A program made the translations under genes and the position numbers. Below, piece after piece: positions 43,595 through 51,924 of a DNA stretch of 64,000 nt. This stretch comes from Streptomyces sp. S.PNR 29. GTDB lineage: Bacteria; Actinomycetota; Actinomycetes; Streptomycetales; Streptomycetaceae. The stretch's first letter is position 1. Each line of letters opens with the position of its first letter. The stretch spans positions 1 through 64,000 of the forward strand of contig NZ_JANUQM010000023.1 of NCBI RefSeq assembly GCF_030386795.1, in the 5' to 3' direction. Below the pieces are notes generated by a model. That model did no database searches. It was given only the letters and a program-made list of their open reading frames with translations, and had not been told where the DNA came from.

Positions 43595-44815
43595 CTATGC
43601 GGCGTGGTCCGCCGGGGAGGTCGGCTCCCGAGGCGGGCGTGTGGGAACTCGTGAGCTCCGGTGGCAGAGGACCCCCAGCCCGGCGAAGGCCAGGCCGGCC
43701 AGGCCGGTGAAGGCGAAACCCCACGCCGGTGAGGTGTGGTCGATGACGAATCCGACAGCCGGGCCGCCGAGCGCCGTACCCGTCCTGGTCGACGAATCCA
43801 GAAGTCCCATGGCTACGCCGCGCGAGCCGGACGGGGCCAGGCGGCTGACCGTCTCGCTGTTGGCCGCCAGGGCCGGAGCCGTCACCAGTGCCATCGGCAC
43901 CAGGGCGAGACTCAGCAGCCACCAGGAGCCGCCGCCCACTCCCACGGGAACCACCAGAAGCCCGAGCAGCAGGCCCAGCACGCCCTGCGACAGGGAGCGG
44001 CGCATGGCACCGTGCGGAATGCCACCGATGATCGACCCGAGCGCCATGATGGCGAGCACCACGCCGGTCCAGGCCGTCTCGCCACCGGCCCGCAGCGTCG
44101 CGACCACGCACAGCTGCGTACCCGTCAGCGTCACCATGGCGCTGAAGCTGATGACCAGCGATCCGGTCATCCGGCCGTCCAGGAGGGTGCGCAGACGCGG
44201 GCGAGGCCCTGCCCCGGTCTCCCGGGACTCGTCGGCGCTGCGGACCGGCAGGTCGGTGGCCCAGAGTGCCACGGAGGCCAGTGCCAGCCAGACGCCGATG
44301 GCCGTCAGCACAGCGTCGGTCGAATAACGGGTGGCGGCCGCGACCGTGAGCGTCGGCCCGATGAGGAACGAGACGCCCGCCAGGACAGTGTCCAGCGAGA
44401 AGACGGTCCGCCGCTGCTTCTCGGGAACCAGGGCGGTCAGGAACTGGCGGGCCAGGGAGCTCATCGGCACGGTGAGCATGCCCATGGGGAAAGCGAGCAG
44501 TACCAGCGGCAGGTACGGAAGATGCGCGACGCCCAGCCAGAAGGCCGTGGTGAGCGTGCCGCAGAGGGCCACCACGCGCCTCAGCCCATGACGGTCGATC
44601 ATCCGTCCCACCATGGGGGCGCCCACGGCCGTGCCCGCTGTCATCGCGGTGCCCACCAGGCCCGCTTCCCCGTAGGTGCGGTCGAGAGGACCCACGACGT
44701 GCAGCGTCAGCATGAGGCTCGTGACGGTCAGAGGCAGACGCGCCAGGAACATGAGTGCGATCGTCGACCTGACACGAGGCAGGGCGAGAACGCGACGGTA
44801 TCGCTCAAGGAACAT
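43595..44815 (-). CDS. MFS transporter (probable product exporter)
   Basis: The protein is 406 residues with about twelve hydrophobic helices. The loop between helices 2 and 3 reads GRMIDRHGLRRVV, the MFS A-type motif. A second half starts near SLVISFSAMVTLTG. The start codon has only a weak ribosome site and lies 29 bases after the ligase gene on the same strand. In a biosynthetic cluster such a protein usually exports the finished product and gives self-protection. No substrate can be inferred from the sequence. Confidence 0.85.
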   Translation of the reverse strand: MFLERYRRVLALPRVRSTIALMFLARLPLTVTSLMLTLHVVGPLDRTYGEAGLVGTAMTAGTAVGAPMVGRMIDRHGLRRVVALCGTLTTAFWLGVAHLPYLPLVLLAFPMGMLTVPMSSLARQFLTALVPEKQRRTVFSLDTVLAGVSFLIGPTLTVAAATRYSTDAVLTAIGVWLALASVALWATDLPVRSADESRETGAGPRPRLRTLLDGRMTGSLVISFSAMVTLTGTQLCVVATLRAGGETAWTGVVLAIMALGSIIGGIPHGAMRRSLSQGVLGLLLGLLVVPVGVGGGSWWLLSLALVPMALVTAPALAANSETVSRLAPSGSRGVAMGLLDSSTRTGTALGGPAVGFVIDHTSPAWGFAFTGLAGLAFAGLGVLCHRSSRVPTRPPREPTSPADHAA

Positions 44816-44844
44816 CGCTGACCGATCCAGAAGGGACGACGGGA

Positions 44845-46503
44845 CTACCGCGACAGGCCCTGGGCGGCGGAATCCCAGCAGACGACGGTCTCCTCCCGGT
44901 GTTCGAGCAGGCGCCGCCACATGGCCCGGCGCTTCGGCTTGCCGCTCGTGGTGCGGCTGATCCAGCGCGACGGGGCGCTCAGCACGAGCACGCGCAGCTC
45001 GAAGCCGTGCCGCCTGAGCGCCTGCCCGATGACTTCGGCATGCTCCGCCGTGGCCTCCTCGACCACCACCACCGCGGTGTTGTGGCCGTCGAGATGCCCG
45101 AGCAGGCAGGTGGTGCGACTGGGCCGGGCCGACACGGAGAGGGCCACGCGCTCCACGTCCTCGGCGAACACCCACTGGCCGAACTGTTTGACGCTGTCGC
45201 CGAGCCGTCCGACCACGAAGAGCTCGCCGTCCATCCGGAACCCGGCGTCCCCCGTGTGCAGCACTCCGCCGAAGGGCTCCGACACGGTATACGGCTTGTC
45301 GAGGTATCCGTCGGCGACGCCGGGCCCGCGCACCACGATCTCACCGAGCACACCGTCCGCCACCCGTCGGCCGTCGTCGTCGACGACCGTGGCCTCCGTG
45401 CCGGCCAGGGGACGCCCGCAGCCGACGAACGTGGTCGTCCGAGCGTCGCCGACGGCCGACCGGACCGGGGACCCCGGCGCGAGAGAACCGACGTCGACCG
45501 TCATCGTCCGCAGGGGCTCCGCGTGCCGACGGCCCGTGACGGCCAGGGTCGCCTCGGCCAGTCCGTACGCCGGCAGGAACGCCCCGGCGTCGAATCCCGC
45601 CGGCGCGAGCAGGTCCGCGAACGCGTCGAGTACGGCCGCGTCGACGCGTTCCGCCCCGACGATGAGCGTGCGCCAGCGGGCCAGATCGAGCTTCTCCACG
45701 TCCTCGGGCCGGACCCGGCGCAGCACGTGCCCCAGCGCGAACATCGGCGTCGCGGCCGTGGTCACCCCGAACTCGGAGACGGTCCGCAGCCACCGAAGCG
45801 GCCGGCCGATGAACTGCTCGGGGCGCATCAGCCACAGATCCGCCGCGTTGGACATCGGAAAGAGCAGCGAGCCCACCAGTCCCATGTCGTGGTGGAGGGG
45901 CAGCCAGGTCGCGCACCGGTCCCGCTCGGCGTCGAAGCCCAGCCACTCGCCGATGGCCCCTACGTTGGCGGAGACAGCCGACATGCCGATGCGCACGGCT
46001 CGCGGTGGACCGCTGGATCCCGAGCTGAACTGCACCACGGCCGTCTGCGGCGGGGGCGCAGGGGTGAAGCCCGCCGGGGGCGTCTCGGGCAGGTCGAAGA
46101 GCAGCGCGCAGCCGTGCGCCTCCAGGGTCTCCCGGACGAACGGTGCCAGCTGGGGCACCGTCACCACGGCCCGTGCCCCGGTCAGGTCGAGCAGGTGGTC
46201 GAAGTGACGCCGGTACACCGACGGGTCGTCGAAGGCCGTGGGAAGCGCCGTGACCGACGGAGTGGCTCCGGCGAGGAGAGCGCCGAAGAAGGCTCCGATG
46301 AAACGGGGAGACGTGGGGCAGCCGATCAGCACCACGTCGCCGGGGTCGACGCCGGACGCTCGCAGGTGCGCGGCGGTCGCGAGGGAGAGCGCGGCCAGCC
46401 GCTCGTACGACCAGAACTCCCAGCCGACGCCGTCGTCCTCGGCGAACCGCAGACCGTGGCTGCTGGAAGGTTCCTCCAGCCAGCCGAGCACACCCGCCAT
46501 CAT
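44845..46503 (-). CDS. Fatty-acyl-AMP ligase-like adenylating enzyme
   Basis: The protein is 552 residues, starting at one of two adjacent ATGs (46503 or 46500). It belongs to the ANL superfamily. The phosphate loop is VQFSSGSSGPPRAV, and TWLPLHHDMGLVGSLLFP is characteristic of fatty-acyl-AMP ligases. LPAYGLAEATLAV and GVLHTGDAGFRMDGELFVVGRLGD complete the adenylate site; the C-terminal Lys is in RTTSGKPKRRAM. Such enzymes activate a carboxylic acid and hand it to an acyl carrier protein, not to CoA. The ACP gene is four genes upstream on the same transcript. The acid may be fatty or aryl. Confidence 0.85.
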   Translation of the reverse strand: MMAGVLGWLEEPSSSHGLRFAEDDGVGWEFWSYERLAALSLATAAHLRASGVDPGDVVLIGCPTSPRFIGAFFGALLAGATPSVTALPTAFDDPSVYRRHFDHLLDLTGARAVVTVPQLAPFVRETLEAHGCALLFDLPETPPAGFTPAPPPQTAVVQFSSGSSGPPRAVRIGMSAVSANVGAIGEWLGFDAERDRCATWLPLHHDMGLVGSLLFPMSNAADLWLMRPEQFIGRPLRWLRTVSEFGVTTAATPMFALGHVLRRVRPEDVEKLDLARWRTLIVGAERVDAAVLDAFADLLAPAGFDAGAFLPAYGLAEATLAVTGRRHAEPLRTMTVDVGSLAPGSPVRSAVGDARTTTFVGCGRPLAGTEATVVDDDGRRVADGVLGEIVVRGPGVADGYLDKPYTVSEPFGGVLHTGDAGFRMDGELFVVGRLGDSVKQFGQWVFAEDVERVALSVSARPSRTTCLLGHLDGHNTAVVVVEEATAEHAEVIGQALRRHGFELRVLVLSAPSRWISRTTSGKPKRRAMWRRLLEHREETVVCWDSAAQGLSR

Positions 46504-47489
46504 CGATCCCCCCTTGGAGCCGCGGTCCTGAGGAGCTGGAGCTCCTCGAAATGCGCACGCACACCCGGGGTGAGCATGCCGATCTTGCCGAGATTGGAGA
46601 CGATCTTCGAGAACATCGCCTGCCGGAACTGGATCATGAAGGGGTCGTTGAGCGTGTAGGTGATGCCTGCCGTGACATCGACGCCCAGGCGCTCCCAGAC
46701 CTCCTCCATACGGAACCGGCGGGCCATCAGCAGCGCCGACTCCTTGACGAACTCCTCGCGTTCGGCGCGCTCACGACTCGACAACTCCCCGTACAGGTCC
46801 TTCAGTGCCAGCACCCCGAAGGCCACATGCCGTGCCTCGTCGCGTGCCACGAGCTCGGTGATCCGGCCGATGACCGGATTCTGCGGAGCTTTCCCCTCGA
46901 GCCGGAAGATGGCCAGGGCGAGCGCCTCCACGATGATCTGCATACCGAGGTAGACGATGTCCCACCGGCTCTCCGAGACGATGTTCTCCATCATGGTGCG
47001 CAGCGGTGGACTGATGGGGAACGAGTCGCCGAGCACCTCCACGTACCGCCCGTACACCTCGACGTGCCTCGCCTCGTCCGCCAGTTGGCTGGCCGCGTAG
47101 AGCTTCGCGTCGGCGTCCGGAACCGTCTCCACCAGGCGTGCCGTGCCGAGCAGTCCGCCGCGTTCCCCGTGCAGGAACTGGCTGACCGACCACGAGTGGT
47201 GGGCCCAGTGCAGGTCGCTCCACAGCGGCCGGGGCACCGGGCAACCGTCGGCTCCGCCCAACGGGCTCCGGGAACCCGACGTCATGGCGGGCAGTGGCTC
47301 ACCGAAGTTGATCTCGTACGACCAGTCGATGTCCGTGTCGGCATCCCACTGCATCCTCTTGGCCTTTTCGTACAAGGCCCTCAGCTGTGGTGCCGTGGAG
47401 GTGGGCTGCTGCCAGGAGAACGTCACCGGGACGGTGACGTCGATGGTCGTCAGGTCTGCGTGATCCACCGTGTCCTCTCCGGCGCTCAT
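46500..47489 (-). CDS. Ferritin-like diiron oxygenase (AurF-type)
   Basis: The protein is 329 residues from the ATG at 47489, which overlaps the transglutaminase-like stop (ATGA). It is all-helical, with two diiron motifs, QLADEARHVEVYG near residue 137 and LVARDEARHVAFGVLALKD near 215, each giving an ExxH pair. Further Glu residues lie in the helices before them (HGERGG, VEALAL). AurF-like and related enzymes oxidise amines or hydroxylate substrates, sometimes while bound to a carrier protein. Its stop overlaps the ligase start, so it is tightly coupled to acid activation. The precise reaction, N-oxygenation or C-hydroxylation, is open. Confidence 0.75.
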   Translation of the reverse strand: MSAGEDTVDHADLTTIDVTVPVTFSWQQPTSTAPQLRALYEKAKRMQWDADTDIDWSYEINFGEPLPAMTSGSRSPLGGADGCPVPRPLWSDLHWAHHSWSVSQFLHGERGGLLGTARLVETVPDADAKLYAASQLADEARHVEVYGRYVEVLGDSFPISPPLRTMMENIVSESRWDIVYLGMQIIVEALALAIFRLEGKAPQNPVIGRITELVARDEARHVAFGVLALKDLYGELSSRERAEREEFVKESALLMARRFRMEEVWERLGVDVTAGITYTLNDPFMIQFRQAMFSKIVSNLGKIGMLTPGVRAHFEELQLLRTAAPRGDR

Positions 47490-48424
47490 GACTGCGTGAC
47501 GGGTGTGGCCGCGGGATCGTCGACCACGCGGATCGCCATCGAGACGGGGACCGGCACGTCCTCGTGCACGGCCACCGGGCCGTCCTGGTCGGCCAGCCTG
47601 AGGAAGATCGCCCCCGGTGACCGGTAGGGACTCCATTGCGTGGGGTCCAGGGCGCCCCATTCGATCATCGCCTTGATCAGTACGGGGTCGGCCGGGACCC
47701 AGCGGCCGTCGGTGAGGATCTCGATCCAGTTGTGCGTGGCCGCGAAGGGCGGTACGGCGATCAGCCCGAAGGCCCACCGTGCCTGCACGCCATAACGGGC
47801 GGCCGCGTCCAGCAGCAGCGCTGTCGCCCCGGCGCAGTCGCAGACGCGGGCCTTGCGGATGAAGTCGAGGTCGTAGCGCAGGGACCGGGGCACGAACAGC
47901 AGGTCCAGGTCCGCCGCCTCGCTGAGCAGCGCACGGGCGGCGTCCGAGAACGGCGGCCAGTCCGTCTCGGGCGACACGGTGTCGCGGGCCAGGACGCGGC
48001 CGGCGGCGTCGACCAGCTGCTCGACCACGCCCAGCCCGGGGCGCGCGAGCCGGTACCGGCACACGCTGCCGTGTCCGGGGTCGGGGCAGGTGCCCTGATA
48101 TTCGAGCCGGTAGTGCAGCCGGCCGGCGCGTGGCTCCAGGTTGAGCCCCGTGGCCCAGAAGCGGCGTGCCACGCGAGCCACCGGGCTGTATCCGAGGTGG
48201 AGCGCCACGCTCGTCATGTCCCGTTCGTCGTAGGCGACTTCGCCGTCCGGCCCGATGCCGCGGGACAGGCCGTGGGCCGCCATGAAGTCCAGTACGTCCA
48301 GCGGGATGCGATAGCGCTCCCGCACCTCGTCCGATGGGACGTCGAACGTCCTCGCCTCGTCCGGCACGCGGGTGATCTTCGCGAGCAGACGGAAGACATC
48401 GGCGCGAGCGACGGATTCTGTCAC
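47486..48424 (-). CDS. Transglutaminase-like enzyme (possible amide synthase)
   Basis: The protein is 312 residues from a GTG at 48424 with GGGAGG upstream. A papain-like transglutaminase triad is visible: Cys197 in RVCDCAGATALLLDAA, His near 231 in AATHNWIEIL and Asp near 240 in RWVPADP. The N-terminal 170 residues are not recognised. In andrimid biosynthesis the transglutaminase homologue AdmF joins two carrier-bound units by an amide bond. Here the gene lies between an ACP and a diiron oxygenase, so a similar role is reasonable. A proteolytic or arylamide-cleaving role is the alternative. Confidence 0.72.
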   Translation of the reverse strand: MTESVARADVFRLLAKITRVPDEARTFDVPSDEVRERYRIPLDVLDFMAAHGLSRGIGPDGEVAYDERDMTSVALHLGYSPVARVARRFWATGLNLEPRAGRLHYRLEYQGTCPDPGHGSVCRYRLARPGLGVVEQLVDAAGRVLARDTVSPETDWPPFSDAARALLSEAADLDLLFVPRSLRYDLDFIRKARVCDCAGATALLLDAAARYGVQARWAFGLIAVPPFAATHNWIEILTDGRWVPADPVLIKAMIEWGALDPTQWSPYRSPGAIFLRLADQDGPVAVHEDVPVPVSMAIRVVDDPAATPVTQS

Positions 48425-48456
48425 GTCGCTGACCTCCCGTGGTCGAGTCCGGTGCG

Positions 48457-48774
48457 TCACACGTTCCGCAGGGCGTCCTCGACCTCGTCCGGGGCCGGTG
48501 GTGTGCATCGCCCTTCGGCGATCAGGCCCAGGACGAAGTCCTGTAACTGCCCTACGGTCTGGATGGGTTGGACCTGGGCGGTGGTGAGCGTGTCCAGCTC
48601 GAAGAGCTCCTCGACGGCGAAGGTCAGCTCCACCAGCCGCAGCGAGTTGTAGCCCAGCTCCTCCGTCAGAACGCTCGACGTGGTGACCTCACTCGCCTGT
48701 ACGGGCGCGTACGCCGAGACCAGGCGCAGCACGACATCGTGGATGTAGGAACGGTCGACGTCGACATCCGTCAT
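48457..48774 (-). CDS. Acyl carrier protein (left arm)
   Basis: The protein is 105 residues from an ATG with GGAGGA upstream. The phosphopantetheine site is ELGYNSLRLVELTFAVEE, with Ser as attachment point and Asn for the usual Asp. The surrounding helices fit the ACP fold, with a 20-residue tail after it. It is the first gene of the leftward transcript, before the transglutaminase-like, diiron and ligase genes. It probably carries the acid activated by the ligase. A TTA leucine codon occurs at 48544-48546. Confidence 0.87.
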   Translation of the reverse strand: MTDVDVDRSYIHDVVLRLVSAYAPVQASEVTTSSVLTEELGYNSLRLVELTFAVEELFELDTLTTAQVQPIQTVGQLQDFVLGLIAEGRCTPPAPDEVEDALRNV

Positions 48775-49108
48775 GTGGATTCCTCCGGTTCTGTCCCCGG
48801 AAACGGCAAAACCCATGGAAGACCGGGTCTTTCTCCTGTGGGGCACGCCCGGCATCGCGCATGCCGGCAGATCCATGGGTGCGGACAAAGGCGTGGCGGA
48901 ACACGAAGCTGTGCGAACGGGTTCCCCGACGCTACTTGACCACCGGAAATCTCTCAAGGTTCATGAGTCATGGCGGTGACAACTGCTTGCAGCTAGCATG
49001 GTCATCCGCGCTCGCTCACTGAGGCGTGTCGAAGCACCTCCTTTTTCGGTTTTCCGTGCCACTCGCACGGTCCGCAGGTGCCCACATCCATGCCATGGGG
49101 GAGGACCC
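48775..49108. promoter_or_regulatory. Divergent promoter region of the two cluster arms
   Basis: These 334 bases separate the leftward ACP transcript from the rightward radical SAM transcript and contain no convincing gene. CCGGCAT (48849-48855) and ATGCCGG (48861-48867) form a perfect hairpin around CGCGC. Both flanking genes have strong ribosome sites. A shared regulator, perhaps the StrR-like protein, could act here, but no clear StrR consensus was found. Confidence 0.5.
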
Positions 49109-50281
49109 ATGTCGCCAAGGACGTCTCGAACGCTGAACGTCAAGGAATTCGCCGACATCAAACGCACGGTGGCGCTGAAGTCGGAAGCCCGCCGGCAGGC
49201 CCGGCTGGATCCGGCCTACGCGGCTCCATTACCGCAGGAAGTCTGCCTTCAGCTGACGTACCGGTGCAATTTGCGCTGCACGCACTGTTACCAGTGGGCG
49301 GAACAGGGATTCTTCCGGGACTACAGCCGTGAGAAACAAAGGACCGAGCTCGACATCGGCATTGTCGAAGACGTCCTGCGACTCACGGCCGAGCAGCGCT
49401 CGAAACTCTTCGTCTGGGGCGGCGAACCGCTGATGTACAGCGAGTTCCCCGCCGTGACCGATCTGCTCCGCCGCTATCCGCGCACGGTGAACATGTGCAC
49501 CAACGGGCTTCTGCTGCAGCGCAACCAGAAGCACATGGTCGGCATCGACGACCTGAATCTGCTGGTCAGCCTGGACGGTCTGGCCGAGGACCACGACGCC
49601 CTGCGCGGTCGGGGCACCTTCGCGCGCACGGAGAAGAACATCCGGTCGATGCTCGACCTCAAGCGCCGCGGCGAGTACCTGGGGGAGCTCTCGCTGTCCT
49701 GCATGGTCTCGCACACCAACGTGTCCCGGATGTACGACTTCATGCAGTGGGCCGAGGATCTGGGGGTGCACACCGTGTACTTCCAGTTCCCCTGGTTCAT
49801 CTCACCGGAAGTCGCCGAGGCGATGGACCGTGTCTACGAGCAGTGCTTCGACTGGCTGCCGCGCACGGGCGAAACCAAGCGGCCCACGTGGCACTCCTAC
49901 ACGTACCGGCTGCCGCCGGAACAGCTGCCGGCCCTGCGCACCTCCATGGCAAGGCTGGCCGAGCGGGAATGGAACATTCGCATCCGATACCAGCCCGAAG
50001 TGTCGGACGAGGAAATCGAGGACTTCATCCTGGGAACCCCCGCGCCGGTGCAGCAGCGCAGCCGCTGCCTGGCCGTGTACAACCGCATGGAAGTACACGC
50101 GGACGGCAACGTGAGCTCCTGCAAGTTCTTCCCGGAATTCGTGGTGGGCAATCTCTACGACACGCCTGCCGAGCAGCTCTGGCACAGCCCGAACTTCCGC
50201 AGGGTCCGAGAAATCCTCGCGGAGAACGGAATGATGCCGATCTGCTCGAGGTGTATTCTGCTCTATCTCAACGGAGTGTGA
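49109..50281 (+). CDS. Radical SAM enzyme with SPASM domain
   Basis: The protein is 390 residues from the ATG at 49109 after GGGGGAGG; the longer frame lies in the promoter. The radical SAM cluster motif is QLTYRCNLRCTHCYQW, and the SAM-binding GGEP is in LFVWGGEPLMYSEF. C-terminal Cys residues in RCLAVYNRMEVHADG, VSSCKFF and MPICSRCILLY make a SPASM domain holding extra Fe-S clusters. SPASM enzymes modify peptides or small substrates; BtrN of butirosin biosynthesis is a small-molecule precedent. An ACP starts right after its stop and an ATP-grasp enzyme follows, so the substrate may be carrier-bound. A TTA codon at 49229-49231 makes translation bldA-dependent. Confidence 0.88.
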   Translation: MSPRTSRTLNVKEFADIKRTVALKSEARRQARLDPAYAAPLPQEVCLQLTYRCNLRCTHCYQWAEQGFFRDYSREKQRTELDIGIVEDVLRLTAEQRSKLFVWGGEPLMYSEFPAVTDLLRRYPRTVNMCTNGLLLQRNQKHMVGIDDLNLLVSLDGLAEDHDALRGRGTFARTEKNIRSMLDLKRRGEYLGELSLSCMVSHTNVSRMYDFMQWAEDLGVHTVYFQFPWFISPEVAEAMDRVYEQCFDWLPRTGETKRPTWHSYTYRLPPEQLPALRTSMARLAEREWNIRIRYQPEVSDEEIEDFILGTPAPVQQRSRCLAVYNRMEVHADGNVSSCKFFPEFVVGNLYDTPAEQLWHSPNFRRVREILAENGMMPICSRCILLYLNGV

Positions 50282-50286
50282 CCAGC

Positions 50287-50562
50287 GTGCAGGACATCGC
50301 AGACATCACCAAGATCGAGGACACCGTCAAACAGGTATTGGCCGAGGTACTCGGCAACGGCACGACGGTCGAAATGATCCGGTCCGACGGCAACATGGTC
50401 GAGGAATACGGACTGGACTCTCTGCAGGCCATCTCCTTCCTGCTCTCCATAGAGGACGCGTTCGGCATCCAACTCGACTTCGAGAGCCTCTCTCTCGACC
50501 TGCTGCGGTCCGTCCGCGAGTTCGGCGAGTACGTCTCCAGCCAGTTGGCCGGGGCAGAGTGA
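50287..50562 (+). CDS. Acyl carrier protein (right arm)
   Basis: The protein is 91 residues from the GTG at 50287 with GGAG 10 bases upstream; a GTG at 50278 overlapping the previous stop is less well placed. The attachment site is VEEYGLDSLQAISFLLSIED, a standard DSL motif. The stop overlaps the ATP-grasp start (GTGA). In butirosin biosynthesis the ATP-grasp BtrJ loads glutamate on the ACP BtrI; the same gene pair is seen here. It probably carries an amino acid for the radical SAM enzyme or for a condensation protein. Confidence 0.87.
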   Translation: MQDIADITKIEDTVKQVLAEVLGNGTTVEMIRSDGNMVEEYGLDSLQAISFLLSIEDAFGIQLDFESLSLDLLRSVREFGEYVSSQLAGAE

Positions 50563-51890
50563 GCGGCGCGGTACGCACGGCCCACCTGGGCACGTTCGAC
50601 GCCGAGGCGCGCTGGCGGCCGGACGACCTCGCCCTGCTCCCGGCCGTCGCCGACGGCCGCGGCCGTGCCCAGGTCGCCGCCATGGACGAAATGCTCGCCG
50701 TCTTCTGCGCACCCGGTGATCTGCTGGTCACCCGCCATCCGGTGCCGTCGGTATTACGGCAGGTCTTCGCCGAGGCCGGATACGCCCCGCGCTACCTGTC
50801 GGCGACCGGCGCGGCCGAGGGCTCGCCCACCCAGGACCTCGAAGACACCGTGGAGCGGGTGCTGACCCGCAACGCTCCGATGCTCGCCGAGATCGCCGCC
50901 TGCCCAGCGCTCGCGCCCTACGCGGTGCTGCCCGACACCCGGGAACTGGCCGGCCGTACCGGCCATGCCGACCAGCTCCCGGATGCCGGCGTGGTGGCGA
51001 GGGTCAACTCCAAGGTGTTCTCCGACGACCTCGCGCACCGCCTGGGCCTGCCCGGCGGCCGCACGGTCCGCTCCGTGGCCGAGCTGACGGCCGCGGTGCA
51101 GGAGGCCGGCCCGACCGCAGTGATCAAGGACCCCTTCGGGGTGGGCGGCCGGGGCATCCTGGAGGTGGACGAGGACCGGCCGGCCATTCTCCGCGCCATC
51201 GCCCGGTCCCTTGAGCGGGAGGTCGCCAAGGGCAAGCGGGTCGAACTCGTGGTCCAGCCCAAGTGGGCCAAGCGCTGCGACTTCTCCGGATACCTGGACA
51301 TCACCAGGGACGGCCGGGTCGAGTTCCTCGGCATGCGGTTCGTCGAGCACCGTGGACTCAGCCACGTGGGCGTCGGCCCGCTGCCCGGCGACCTCGCCGA
51401 CGAGGCATACCGGCAGGGCTACCCGGAGACCCTCGTCCGACTCGGCGCCATCGTGGCCGCCGAGGGCTACTGGGGCCCGGTCGGAGTGGACTCGCTCCTG
51501 CTCGATGACGGGCGCATCGTGCCTGTCCTGGAGGTGAACGCACGCCGTTCCATCGGCATGCTCGGCATGGCCATGGAACGGCGGCTGGGCGCCGGCGACC
51601 TGTGTGTCAACCTGTGGCGGCTGTCGTTGGGCCTCGCGCACGAGGACGCCGTCGACCGGCTCATCGACAAGCTGGACAGCGACGGGGCCCTGCACACGGA
51701 GCGGGCGCCCGGCGGCATCCTGCCGCTCGGCACAACCGGCCTGCGTCCGCCTCGCGGCCGACTGGAATGCGCCCTCGTCTGCCCGCCGCAGGAGGTGGAG
51801 CACTGGCGGCAGCGCCTCACGGAGGCCGCCCAGGCCGTGGGGGCGACCCCGATGGGAGCTCCACCGGGCACCGCGCCCGCCGCCGGCTGA
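50559..51890 (+). CDS. ATP-grasp ligase, probable aminoacyl-ACP or peptide ligase
   Basis: The protein is 443 residues from a GTG overlapping the ACP stop. The N-terminal 140 residues form a pre-ATP-grasp domain. ATP-grasp elements follow: VIKDPFGVGGRGILEV as glycine-rich loop, VELVVQPKWAKRCDFSG and the metal-binding LEVNARRSIG. The layout resembles the BtrJ and PGM1-related ligases, which form an acyl phosphate and pass it to an amine or a carrier thiol. Its tight coupling to an ACP favours loading that ACP. A TTA codon occurs at 50754-50756. Confidence 0.83.
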   Translation: MSGAVRTAHLGTFDAEARWRPDDLALLPAVADGRGRAQVAAMDEMLAVFCAPGDLLVTRHPVPSVLRQVFAEAGYAPRYLSATGAAEGSPTQDLEDTVERVLTRNAPMLAEIAACPALAPYAVLPDTRELAGRTGHADQLPDAGVVARVNSKVFSDDLAHRLGLPGGRTVRSVAELTAAVQEAGPTAVIKDPFGVGGRGILEVDEDRPAILRAIARSLEREVAKGKRVELVVQPKWAKRCDFSGYLDITRDGRVEFLGMRFVEHRGLSHVGVGPLPGDLADEAYRQGYPETLVRLGAIVAAEGYWGPVGVDSLLLDDGRIVPVLEVNARRSIGMLGMAMERRLGAGDLCVNLWRLSLGLAHEDAVDRLIDKLDSDGALHTERAPGGILPLGTTGLRPPRGRLECALVCPPQEVEHWRQRLTEAAQAVGATPMGAPPGTAPAAG

Positions 51891-51924
51891 GAGTGACGAC
51901 GACCCGATGGGAGAAACAATCCAC

